Part shown: one piece after another, positions 48,001 to 58,000 of the stretch
Position numbering within the stretch: position 1 is the first letter of the stretch
Layout: each line of letters opens with the position of its first letter
Source: Rhynchospora pubera
Lineage: Eukaryota > Streptophyta > Magnoliopsida > Poales > Cyperaceae
DNA: 64,000 nucleotides
Assembly (NCBI GenBank): GCA_028095005.1
Contig: CM051462.1
Location: 130,004,752-130,068,751 of the forward strand
Direction of reading: 5' to 3'
Made by a program: the position numbers and the translations under genes
The notes under the pieces: generated by a model
The model's database searches: none
What the model was told of the DNA's origin: nothing
Seen by the model: only the letters and a program-made list of their open reading frames with translations

Positions 48001-48542
48001 CATTCACTGTCTTGCCGGCCTTAATGAATGAATATCGAGTCCCAGAACTAAATGTTCAGAATGGAGTTCTTAAGTCTCTCTCCTTCCTCTTTGAATACAT
48101 AGGAGAAATGGGGAAGGACTACATATATGCAGTCACACCAATGCTAGAAGATGCATTAATGGATCGGGACCTGGTGCACAGACAGACCGCAGCATCAGCT
48201 GTGAAGCACATGGCATTGGGTGTAGCTGGGTTGGGATGTGAGGATGCCCTGATACATCTCCTAAATTACATCTGGCCCAACATATTTGAGACCTCACCAC
48301 ATGTGATAAACGCTGTGATGGAGGCAATAGAGGGGATGCGTGTGGCCTTAGGCCCAGCATCGATTTTGAACTATTGTCTTCAAGGGTTGTTTCACCCAGC
48401 GAGAAAGGTGCGGGAGGTGTACTGGAAGATTTATAACTCGCTGTACATTGGTTCGCAGGATGCACTGGTTGCAGCCTATCCAATTCTGGAGGATGACGAG
48501 ACCAACACCTACAGCCGACCTGAGCTTATGATGTTTGTCTGA
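45042..48542 (+). CDS. SF3B1: Splicing factor SF3B1 (SF3b155), intronless, short N-terminus
   Basis: Core subunit of the SF3b complex of U2 snRNP, which clamps the branch-point helix during spliceosome assembly in the nucleus. The single exon encodes 1166 residues from ATG 45042 (MDPLNAEL); an in-frame TTG upstream is not a plausible start. Visible parts are a DREDEYRQ / ISPERNDPF segment, a TP-rich zone with RWDETP-type motifs (about residues 90-230), the MTPEQYNLLKWERD and RTPARKL segments (about 236-300) that precede and contact p14, and the HEAT-repeat superhelix to the C-terminus. Residues matching human cancer hotspots are unaltered (RHTGIK; Lys561 corresponds to K700). Plant homologues I know are near 1270 residues, the deficit being at the N-terminus. 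Lack of introns is normal for plant SF3B1. It may be the main gene or a truncated duplicate. Confidence 0.95.
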   Translation: MDPLNAELAQKITDREDEYRQKLQLQGIISPERNDPFSMGEATPDPSVRTYADVMKEQALLKQNEAILKEIADKKEKERGKTVAQEPAPASERGNRWNQSKDTSVAKKAKAGSDWDAADETPGRILDANPSVRRNRWDETPTLGRLVDADASPAAGTMPGATPAGMTWDATPKIAGLATPTPKRQRSRWDETPAAGSATPATPSAVTPAMAYTPGVTPVGGVDLATPTPSALNLRGPMTPEQYNLLKWERDIEERNLPLTDEELDAMFPQEGYKILEPPASYVPIRTPARKLLATPTPMGTPLYSIPEENRGQQFDVPKEVPGGLPFMKPEDYQYFGSLLNEEEEEQLSLEELKERKIMRLLLKVKNGTPSQRKTALRQLTDKAREFGAVPLFNKILPLLMQPTLEDQERHLLVKVIDRVLYKLDELVRPFVHKILVVIEPLLIDEDYYARVEGREIISNLSKAAGLATMIAAMRPDIDNIDEYVRNTTARAFSVVASTLGIPALLPFLKAVCQSKKSWQARHTGIKIVQQIAILMGCAVLPHLRSLVEIIEHGLVDENQKVRTITALSLAALAEAAAPYGIESFDSVLKPLWKGMRAHRGKVLAAFLKAIGFIIPLMDAVYASYYTKEVMPILMKEFQSPDEEMKKIVLKVVKQCASTEGVEADYIRDSILPEFFKHFWVRRMALDRRNYKQLVETTVEMANKVGMADIVGRVVEDLKDESEPYRRMVMETIEKVLANLGASDIDARLEELLIDGILYAFQEQTSDDANGMLNGFGAVVNALGQRVKPYLPQICGTIKWRLNNKNAKARQQAADLISRIVIVMKQCHEEQLMGHLGVVLYEYFGEEYPEVLGSILGALKAIVNVTGMTKMTPPIKDLLPRLTPILKNRHEKVQENCIDLVGRIADRGAEFVPAREWMRICFELLEMLKAHEKGIRRATVNTFGYIAKAIGPQDVLATLLNNLKVQERQNRVCTTVVIAIVAETCSPFTVLPALMNEYRVPELNVQNGVLKSLSFLFEYIGEMGKDYIYAVTPMLEDALMDRDLVHRQTAASAVKHMALGVAGLGCEDALIHLLNYIWPNIFETSPHVINAVMEAIEGMRVALGPASILNYCLQGLFHPARKVREVYWKIYNSLYIGSQDALVAAYPILEDDETNTYSRPELMMFV

Positions 48543-51505
48543 TGGAACAAAATGTAAGGCTTTTGTTTCTTTTGTCTTTCATTTTTACTTACTTGCCAGT
48601 GTTCTTTTTTTTCAGTTTTTTTCCTAGTATTATTGCTTTCTTAAACTGATTATTGGTAGTTATTTATGGGTTTTTTTTTAAAAAAAAAAAAACAAACAAA
48701 CTAGGTGCCTCTCTGTTTAGATTTAAAACTAGGTTGTAAATGTAAAATAAGCTCAAATGCTGACCAACTGTTCCGGAATTTATCATTTTCATAACTGGCT
48801 TTTGCTAGTTACATGAAACTCTAATTAGTTGCAACTTGCAAGCATATGAGCGTGCAGTCATACTCAGTTTGGCATTGGATTTTTCTTTCCTGTATAGTTG
48901 TCAAGTTGATGGAAATCCCAAATCCACATTAGTTTTTAGTTTGTGTATTTTTGACATGGTTTCGAACTCTCCTGAACTTTTGTGCTTGCATGCATCTCAG
49001 TGCCAGATATTCATACGAGGGTTAGCATATCAGGATTGATGATCAAACACTTATCTGTGGAATGTATTAATTTTTTATGCAATATACTGAGACCTGTAGT
49101 TTGTATGTTAGTATAACTTGGTTCTTTTCTTTTTGCAGGACATGCATTCCAAGCCTATTTTTCTTTGTCGGGATGTGAATGAATCGCCCTTTGTTTTGCA
49201 ACTCATATCAGACAGTTTTTAATTAATTTTTGTTTAGAGCTTATATTAGTTATATGATTATATCTAGAAAAATACACTAACCTCTTAATTTCTTTCCTAC
49301 TTTCAGGTTTGTTCTGGATCTTAAGCAGGATACATCATGTCACTGTCTGGCACCTTTGCCTTTTTTCCATTTTTCTTTTTTTCTTTTTTTTTTTTTGCTT
49401 TGTTTATTACAGAATTAGACCTCTATTATATCACTGCTCGTAATGTTGGTTGCTGAGCACACTGGAGAAAATCTGCTTAAAATTTAAAGCCGGTATGTAG
49501 GTTAAGTTTTTTAAGTATGAATATGCTAAATTTGTAGCTTGTCACTGGAGTTGTACTTGTCTGTTTGCTTTGTGTTTGGTTATATTTATATTTTCTGATG
49601 CTCATGAGCTCATCTGTTGTCAGGCTTGTGCTTATTATCGTTTCAATGTTTTTGAAGTTCTATGGTGCGGTACAGTGATAGTGTGTGCCACTGTGCTGTC
49701 ATAATCCCAGGTGTGGTGGGCGTTGCTGTCGTAATCCCAGTGAGAATAAACAGGTTATTTTGTTATGAGCAAGTGGTGTAGCCTGTGGTTCATGTGTTAA
49801 ATACGAAAGGAATTTGCCTTGTCAATTTGAGACTAGGATAATGCTAGTTGTACATGGAATTTTTCCTTTGGGGATGCGGAGATCATTTCGTTCATTGGAA
49901 TAACTGCGGAAATTTGAGAAGAAAATAAGAATAAATAAAATAGGCTAATGTTTCATCCGAATCAGAATCATATTCTTTCTTTTTTTTCTTTTTTTCTCAT
50001 GAGAAAACTTTTTATCAGGCGAGATGTGTGGTCATATTTCGTGATGCACTAATCACAAGGAAACACAGATTCAGCAACAAAGCTACTAAGAATCAAAATT
50101 ATTATGACAGAGCTATAATGCGTGACTGGTGTTTGAATTTTTTTTCCCCCTGTTCCCTTCTCATTTTTTGTTATTGTCGTACTTGGATCTCTATTTGAAT
50201 GAACTAGTATTATAAATAGCATGCATGTTCAACTCTATCTAGTAATTCTTTGAAAATGATGATTCTATATGTTAAACAATTTAAACTTTTAGGCTTAGGT
50301 CTCAGGAAGCGATTGTATTTCACTAGAAAGGTCAAGTTCTATGACACTCACAACAGATATTCCTAGAAGGAAATAGCAAAAAGCTGATCTAGAAGGAAAT
50401 AGCAAAAAGCTGATCAAGATATTCCTAGAAGATCCAGGATATTCTTCGACTCCTTAGGGTAAACTATAGGTTATTCTAGTCATATATAGTTATAACATAA
50501 ATAAAAAAAAATAAAAGGAAAATGTGCTTTTTAAAGGAGGTAATGTTGTATTGGACAACTTGGGCTTGTTTTTGGCACAACTATCAGATTTCTCCATTTT
50601 GAAAATTAAGCAACAGACTATCTAAAGTTTCAAAATCAAGTTTTAATTTTTTCAACTTTCGAGTTGTCTATTTCGTGAATAGAAATCACCCGAATGGCAT
50701 GTATCATGGTCCCAAAGAAATCATCTAAATTCATGCTCTAAAGCTAAACAGTATGTGCTCCTTGTAAAACAGCATAAAGACTATTTTAGGAATGAAACAT
50801 ATATGCAAGCACTTGTCCCGAATGCTGATGCACTCGTTTGTTCAAGCATTATATAATCTTCATTTTAACATGCCTTCAGTATACTGCAAAGAAACAAAAA
50901 GAAAAAAAATATTGGAATTTTAAAATCAAATAAGAATTTAATTGTTTTTTTTATAAAATTTAACTAATAATTACTTTCATATGTACTCCTCCAAAAAATA
51001 TTTTCCTTATGTAATCATGTAGCTTAATGCTGACGGTTAACTTATGGCAAGTGCCTTTACCTTCACTTCATCGAAAAAATGGTACATTTTTTTTCTCTGT
51101 TGATGAGAATGCAACATGCAAGGGTGTTTGCCATTTGTAGACATTACAGGATTGAGTGGTTTTATATTTATATTATTGATTTATTGTACTTACTAGTTTA
51201 TTTATTATTTTTTACTTTGAAAGATTAAAGGGGATTATTTCCAATTGATAAAGTTGGTAGGGGGTTATATCTAATTTTGCCTTTTTTATATAAAAGATTT
51301 GACCATTATCTCAGTCTTAGCTTCTCAAGTCAATTCTCAAAAAAAAAAAAAATAAATAAAACTTCTCAAGTCAAAAACATTGGTCGGACAATTTTGAAAA
51401 TTCACCCAGGTAGTTGAACCACCGTTAGACCAAGCATGAATCACACAAATTATATTATCTTTCTCGATCTACCGTTAAATTTCTGCTCCGTTCCATACGA
51501 TTTAT
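48543..51505. other. SF3B1 3' flank and intergenic DNA
   Basis: T-rich sequence consistent with a 3' untranslated region; a GTAAGG at 48553 and a TTTTTGCAG near 49138 could delimit a 3' UTR intron, which is speculative. A 26-base doubling (AGAAGGAAATAGCAAAAAGC) lies near 50365-50416. No gene recognised. Confidence 0.4.
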
Positions 51506-51510
51506 CATCC

Positions 51511-53230
51511 TGATGAGAGAATTTTATACATATATATTGGTAGGATTTTGTCTCCAAACTAAACTAATTTGACTTGAATTAGGTTAATTAGGATTTTGTG
51601 TCAAAAATGAGTTACTGCCATAATTCTTAATTTAATACAGATTTTGGACAAAACATGACTTGGATGAATCAATAATGATGTAGAGCTCGTTGTAACATTT
51701 CCAACGGTTCTTGTATCACCTTAATCGGAGTCCGGATGAAGGAGATATGGGCAAATACTAACAGGATGCAGTGCTGAAATTTATAGAACGGACTGTTCCA
51801 AATCAGAACGGTCCGCCCCAGCCGAAACTGTCAGAAACAGCAGGATTGTCCGTTTTAGATGATTGGGACGATCCGTCCTAGATTAGAACTGTCTGCCCCA
51901 ACAGAAACCGCCAGAATTTCCAGAAATATTCCAGAGTTGCCAAATTTAGAGTTCTATTATGTCATGGCGGTTCTAATCTATCTCTGGCACTTGCAGAACG
52001 TGTCTTCTGCTATTTCCATCATCTCTACACATTTCTAATGCCTATTTTAACATAGTTTGTGGGAATTTTTGAGATATACAAGAGAGGAGTTCAATTCCAG
52101 CTCCAAGTTAGGGTTAGATATAGTTCTATTTGAGAGAATAGTCTCAGGTCAAGATCGTGGCAGCGCCGAATCGACTGGTTTGTGGCAAAAACAGGGTGTT
52201 TCGATAGGAGGCTTCGACATACAAGATGAAGCAAGCACATATTGTGTTTTATTCTTCCTTTATTTTCTATTTTTCTTTGTTTTGCATGATGCGTTTTAGT
52301 TGTTGAGTTGATTGTTCTAGGGCTATGGTTGTAAACCTTTCTACTTAGTTGTTTTTTTTATATGAATATTTAGTTAATTAATTAAGTTAAGTTATGTTTT
52401 ATCTCTTGTGATTTGATTGCTTTATTCTATTGCTATGCTTGATTTGAATTGTTAATTGATATACCTGTTAAGCAATGGCCACGTTTGATAGTAGGTAGCA
52501 ATATTGATTAACTTGAATTATAACGTAGTAATGAAACTATTTGGTAGGTGAGATTCGGAAGGATGAACCAGACCTTAAGAAATTAGGGTTTTACTTGAGA
52601 TCGGAAGGTTAAAAGTGTAAAAAGACCCAAAAGATAGTCTAGAATACCTAAACCAAGAAACGGAAGTTGAAATTTAGGGGTTTTAGGAATTGAAACAATT
52701 AAACCTAGTAGTTTTTCCTAACTTCGTTAAAGTACAAGTCTATAGGTTAAGTATTGTTTAAACTCGCATAAAAACACTTAATTAATAGTTAAAATTCATG
52801 ACAAAACAAGTATCAACTATTGGAACAGACCGTTCCAAGGTCAGAACGGACCACCCGGAAGGGGGAGTCTGACCTAGAACGGCCAGTTCCAATCGTTGAC
52901 AGAGGCTGAAACAGACCATTCCAACCATTAGAACGGACCGTTCCAACTTTGACAGAGGTAGAATCGTTTGGAACCATAAACCCTAGAATTATTTGACCTG
53001 TTGATTTTCTCTTGTTTAGTTCTTGCTTTTGCCTTAATATTAGATCTAGGATTTGTATTCACCTTGAACCTTTAAGTAACAAAAGAAAGTTGAACTTGTC
53101 TAACTAGTTTACTAAAGTAAAAGATCGATATTCCAACACCATCTCTGTGGATTCGACCCTCAAGCTGTTCTACAAACGATTAAATCGGTAAACAAGATTT
53201 ATTTTATTTTGAGACTTTGACAACCGATCA
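51511..53230 (+). mobile_element. Solo LTR (~1.72 kb), perfect 5-bp TSD
   Basis: Begins TGATGAG and ends CGATCA (TGAT/ATCA symmetry), flanked by identical CATCC at 51506-51510 and 53231-53235. It contains phrases common in large plant Ty3/gypsy LTRs, such as CGGAGTCCGGATGAA near 51725 and CTGTGGATTCGACCCT near 53145. It also has several GAACGGACCGTTCC-like palindromes. No internal gag-pol or partner LTR adjoins it. The Tat/Athila-type affiliation is inference. Confidence 0.75.
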
Positions 53231-53235
53231 CATCC

Positions 53236-53958
53236 CTCCTAGTAAAAAACTGCCTACTTTTATTTAAAATAATTTTATTTGAGGACTAAAAGAACTCAAT
53301 TATTCTTTAAAATATTTAAACTAAATTCGAATATATTGGACTTAATTTTTTTACTCTATCCACTCGTAAATACACCCAAATTACTTAGTTTTTCTACATG
53401 CTGGTTTTGCAGATTATACAGCTCTTTGTACTGTAATTTTGATTGAACTCTAAATAATATTTCTTAATTGTTCTAATTACATAATTGACAAGTTATTAAT
53501 ATAATAATATCAGGCTTGTGGTTCTTTCAATTATTCATTCTCAGTCAGAAGATTTTTCACTCGAACTGGAATGTTGGAATTAAAAAAAAAAGGATGTAGA
53601 TTGCATGTGAAGAGATGGACACAAATAACCAAGTCAGACTAACAACACAAAAACACACTTAATTTGTAAGCTAATAAAAATAATTAAGCATCAACGAATT
53701 GAAAAAAAAAATCAAACTTTGTTTTTCATAACATTTATATAGCAACCATTAAAAAAAACACTAAGAGGTATTATCTAAAAAAAGTAGTTCTATATAAAAT
53801 ATTTAATTAATGGAAATATAATAAAGTCACTTAAATTTTCACGGATATCAATGCAGTTTGCAGCTCCAATGCTGGTCGCAAAGCTCTGTGAAAATTCAGC
53901 AAAGTGGATTGATTGATTAAGAGAAATGTATTACGCAGGAATGATGGAATCTAGAAGC
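53236..53958. other. Intergenic, nothing recognised
   Basis: AT-rich spacer between the solo LTR and the repeat cluster upstream of the kinase-lactamase gene. GCTGGTCGCAAAGCTCTGTG near 53872 recurs as CTGGTCGCAAAGCTCTGCG near 53977. Confidence 0.45.
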
Positions 53959-54220
53959 ATTTTGAGGCGTTAAGCTCTGGTCGCAAAGCTCTGCGTAATA
54001 CACCGTGTAGCGCGGCATCAGAGCCGTCTGATCAAGATCCAATGGACAAGGGAGCCCCGTGCATGTAACCTAGATTGATAGGCCCGTAAAAAATGAACCG
54101 TCCGATCAAGATCAGACGGCTGGTACGCGCGCTACACGGTGTCCCGCGCTACACGGGATTCGGGTCCTTTTCAACCCATCCCAATTTCCTTTTCTTCGTT
54201 TCCACATTTTGAGGCGTTAA
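53959..54220. repeat. 16-bp direct repeats around a GC-rich hairpin
   Basis: CATTTTGAGGCGTTAA occurs at 53959-53974 and again at 54205-54220, bracketing about 230 bp. Inside, CACCGTGTAGCGCG (54001-54014) pairs with CGCGCTACACGGTG (54128-54141), and AGCCGTCTGATC (54022-54033) with GATCAGACGGCT (54110-54121). Probably a foldback element or a local duplication in the gene's upstream region. Confidence 0.7.
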
Positions 54221-55095
54221 CTCTTTTATTAATAGTTATTCTATTTTTGGTAGCTTCGTGGAAAAATCTTCACTACACAAGATCGAAATTTTTTTCTCTA
54301 ACTTCATCATTCAACGAGGTCAGTACAATTATCTTCTCTCGTCAACTAGTTTTTCTGGCGTTTCCCTGTTGTTCCTTCGTTTGGTTTCTTCAAAAATCGA
54401 GTTAAATAACTTTGGCCTTTTTAGTCCAAGATTTTTCGCAAATTTTGGAAAACAAAAATCAGGCATGTATGGAGAATTTCTGAGACCTGTTTGCACTGAT
54501 ATTAGTTTGCTTATAAAACTTTTTATCACGTGCAATACTGCAATACTCCATCCAAATTTTGGCCTCAATAGAATCACTTCTGTTTGGAAGGAGTTATATT
54601 GAGAAATGGAGAACAAATTAAAAGATATATATGTGATTATATTGGGGTGGGACTGCATGACTGTGAAATTTGTACTTTGTAGAGCTTATTTTTAGTTTAG
54701 TTCTGCTTGGAATTGGATTCTTTTGGATTTTACTTCACTTAATTTTGTCAGCTCGACTGCTGGTTATGTTTGGAAATTTGCTTCTGATTCTTATATAATC
54801 ATTCAAAGTTATTAAATTACTCTCTACTACAGTACTTGGTGGATACTTTTACAATTAGATCCCTGATACATGGAGAATAATTGGAACACTTAACAATGTT
54901 TTTGTCAGTATTAGTTAACTCGGAAGAAGAAGGTTGGTTGTGCATTTGGGGGAGGGTTGGGGGGACCAATTTGATGATCTTGCATTACTATATGCATTCG
55001 GGTGATCAAAATCTAAACCATTGTATTTAAATGCTTTCCCTTTTCTGTTGAGCAGATAAGCAACTTATATATCTTGCCCAAATATTTGACTTGTG
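54221..55095 (+). promoter_or_regulatory. Probable promoter/leader of the kinase-lactamase gene, possible leader intron
   Basis: A pyrimidine-rich stretch at 54180-54310 ends in CGAG|GTCAGT (donor at 54319). A TTTTCTGTTGAGCAG acceptor ends at 55055, 40 bases before the ATG. This would make an intron of about 737 bp in the untranslated leader. It is inferred from splice signals only. Confidence 0.35.
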
Positions 55096-58000
55096 ATGGG
55101 ATTGGGAAATATAATCAGTCGTCGTTTGAAGGTGTTCGCCATTGCTCTCATCATTTACGTCGACTATAAGGTTAACATATTTCATTCCCACCACATCCTT
55201 TGCCCCATCAAAATTGAAGGAAAATTGGAAAAAATAATATGCAATTTCTTTAATCAGTATTGTGTGATTGCTTAACATTTTTTTAGCCTAATTATATATA
55301 GGCAGTACAAAGGAGAGTGCAATGGGCTAAAGGGAGTAAAAAGAACACAATATGGGAGAAAACACATGAGAGAAATGCAAGACGTGTTCTCAATTTGATG
55401 ATAGAACTGGAGGGCTTATGGGTCAAATTGGGGCAATATTTATCCACACGGGCTGATGTCCTTCCTGAGGCCTATATTTCAGTGCTAAAGCAGTTGCAAG
55501 ACTCCTTACCTCCCCGCTCCCTGAAAGAGGTACCCCTTCCTAAGAGTATTTGTTAATTACATTCACATTCATTGTTGTATTTTACAATGTGACGTATTTT
55601 TCATGATATTTCTGTCATGTAAGAAACATCATCAGGTTATCAGAATGAAGAAGATACAATTTACATCTATTTTTCTGTCACTCCCCACTCCCAGAGAACC
55701 CAGCATCTCTGTTTGCTGCATCACACTTTTCTAGTGTTATTTGTGTCTTGTACACACAACCACCAGGTTATCAGAATGAACATACAGTTCATTGAAGTTG
55801 AACCGGGAAAATTCTGGACCCCTCCCTCAACCCCAAAGGACTAATAATCAACTGTTTGTAATGTAAAATTAATTTTATTTAAGAACTGCAATTCTTTTCA
55901 GTATTAAAACAAAATGCAATATTCAACCATCTCAGTCATCCGGAAAAAATTACAAAAGTTCTTTGTTTGCAAGGCTATTTGATTGAATTAGCATAAGAAG
56001 TTTGAGGGCAATTCGGTCAATTTTTAGTTGATAATCATCCACAATTGGTTATTGCTCACAAATAATCATAAAAGCATTTTGCTATAGGGGCAAAATACAA
56101 AGGAAAAAAGTGCTGGGAGTGTATTATAGTATCCCTTTCATGTGGATAATATTTTCATCAGTGTATATTGCCTTATTAGGGTTGCATTATTTTTTGGAAC
56201 AAATAGGTATGCAGAACAATAGAGAAAGAGCTTGGGAAGTCCATGAAAGATCTCTTCTCTGGCTTTGTTCATACACCACTTGCAACTGCATCTGTAAGCT
56301 CATTTGAACTTAACATAAAAGTACAACAACAAAAAAGCCTTTAGTCTCAAATAAGTTCAGGTAGGCTAGAATTGAAACCCAACCAGACTAGAGTCGCAGA
56401 ACCTACCATAAAAGTAGACATTTTATTCATGGGTTGAGAATTGAGATCCTCTGAAAACAGAACTTTTTGACAATCTTTATAATAGTTTCAAATCAATTAA
56501 GAAAAATGGAAACCCCATAATAAGTATATGGGTGCAGTGTTGGACTTGGACATGTAGCTAGTTTACCTACTACATGTCATCTAACATTATAATGAATCAA
56601 GTGTCATCCAATTTTATATTGTTGGAAAGTTGAAATCATATAATTTCACAAAGGACAGGCTGAAGTTATTTGATCTATGGAAAAAGATGTATCAAAATAT
56701 CATAATTTTTATACGATGTAGATCATAGCCTTTTACATATTGCACTTAATGTTCTCTGAATGTCGAATATTATATATTATCTAAAACCAGATAGCACAAG
56801 TACATCGGGCAACAATGCAAGATGGTAGAGAGGTAGTCGTCAAAGTCCAGCATGACGGGGTCAAAGAGATCATACTCGAGGTTTTACTTCTCCATTTCTA
56901 GTTATTTGTGAAGTTTGTAAGCAATATCATGTTTTGTGCACTTCACATTTGTTTCTCTTTTTCCCAATAGGACTTGAAGAATGCAAAGTCAATAGTTGAT
57001 TGGATAGCATGGGCTGAGCCACAATATGATTTCAATCCGATGATAGATGAGTGGTGCAAAGAAGCTCCTAAAGAGCTTGATTTCAACCATGAAGCTGGTA
57101 GTTATATATATATTAATATAAGCAGGTGGTTTGCATGTACTGCCTGGGAATGTTAAGGCTTTTGGTTATAATCTAGATTCTAGATTCTTTGGCTGGTCAA
57201 ACTTATATTTTCTTTTATTTTTCAGAAAACACTAGAACAGTAGCAAGAAACCTAAGCCAGAGCAACAGTTCTGACCCTAATTCTGTTCACGTTATGATTC
57301 CAGAAGTTATCCTGGTACAGATTTCACTAGTCTACTTCTCCATATTTTTTTTCTTTAATGTTTTTAATTTCTTTTGACATATTAAATTAAAATAATGAGC
57401 AGTCAACTGAAAAAGTGCTAATACTGGAATACATGGACGGCATTCGGCTAAACGATAACGAATCACTAGGAGCACATGGAGTTGATAAACAGAAGCTAGT
57501 TGAAGAGATTACTCGTGCATATGCACATCAAATCTATATTGATGGTTTCTTCAATGGGGACCCACATCCTGGTACTCTCATACTGACATATAATTTGTAC
57601 TTTTAACCATAATAATAGTTTTTATTTGCCACCACTGCTAGTGCAAGTGGCTAAGGGCTAAGGCACTGCCCTTCCTCAAATGTTGGCATTTCTGCTCTAA
57701 GCTAACACTGGTGTTTGGTGTGTGATTTGTTTACGGGCTTTATTAAAAAAAATTAAATAAATAATTGAAACAATAGAGAATAGTTTGTATTCAATTTCTT
57801 TGTTGTGCAGAAAAAGAATAAGGAAATGATGCTGGATCATGTTCTCTTTCCTTATATATAGCCATTCATTAAAGGATGTTTATGGTCTTCATTAAAAGGA
57901 TGCTTATGGTAATGATTATAGATTGATAAATTTTTGTTTTAGGGAACTTTTTGGTGAGCAAGGTGCCGCCGCATTATCCCATTCTACTTGATTTTGGGCT

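Noticed and set aside
57640..57730. Possible second SINE (GTGGCTAAGGGCTAAGGCACTGCC near 57648) in an intron of the kinase-lactamase gene
   Set aside because: Only a box-A-like phrase was seen; no box B and no flanking duplication were found.
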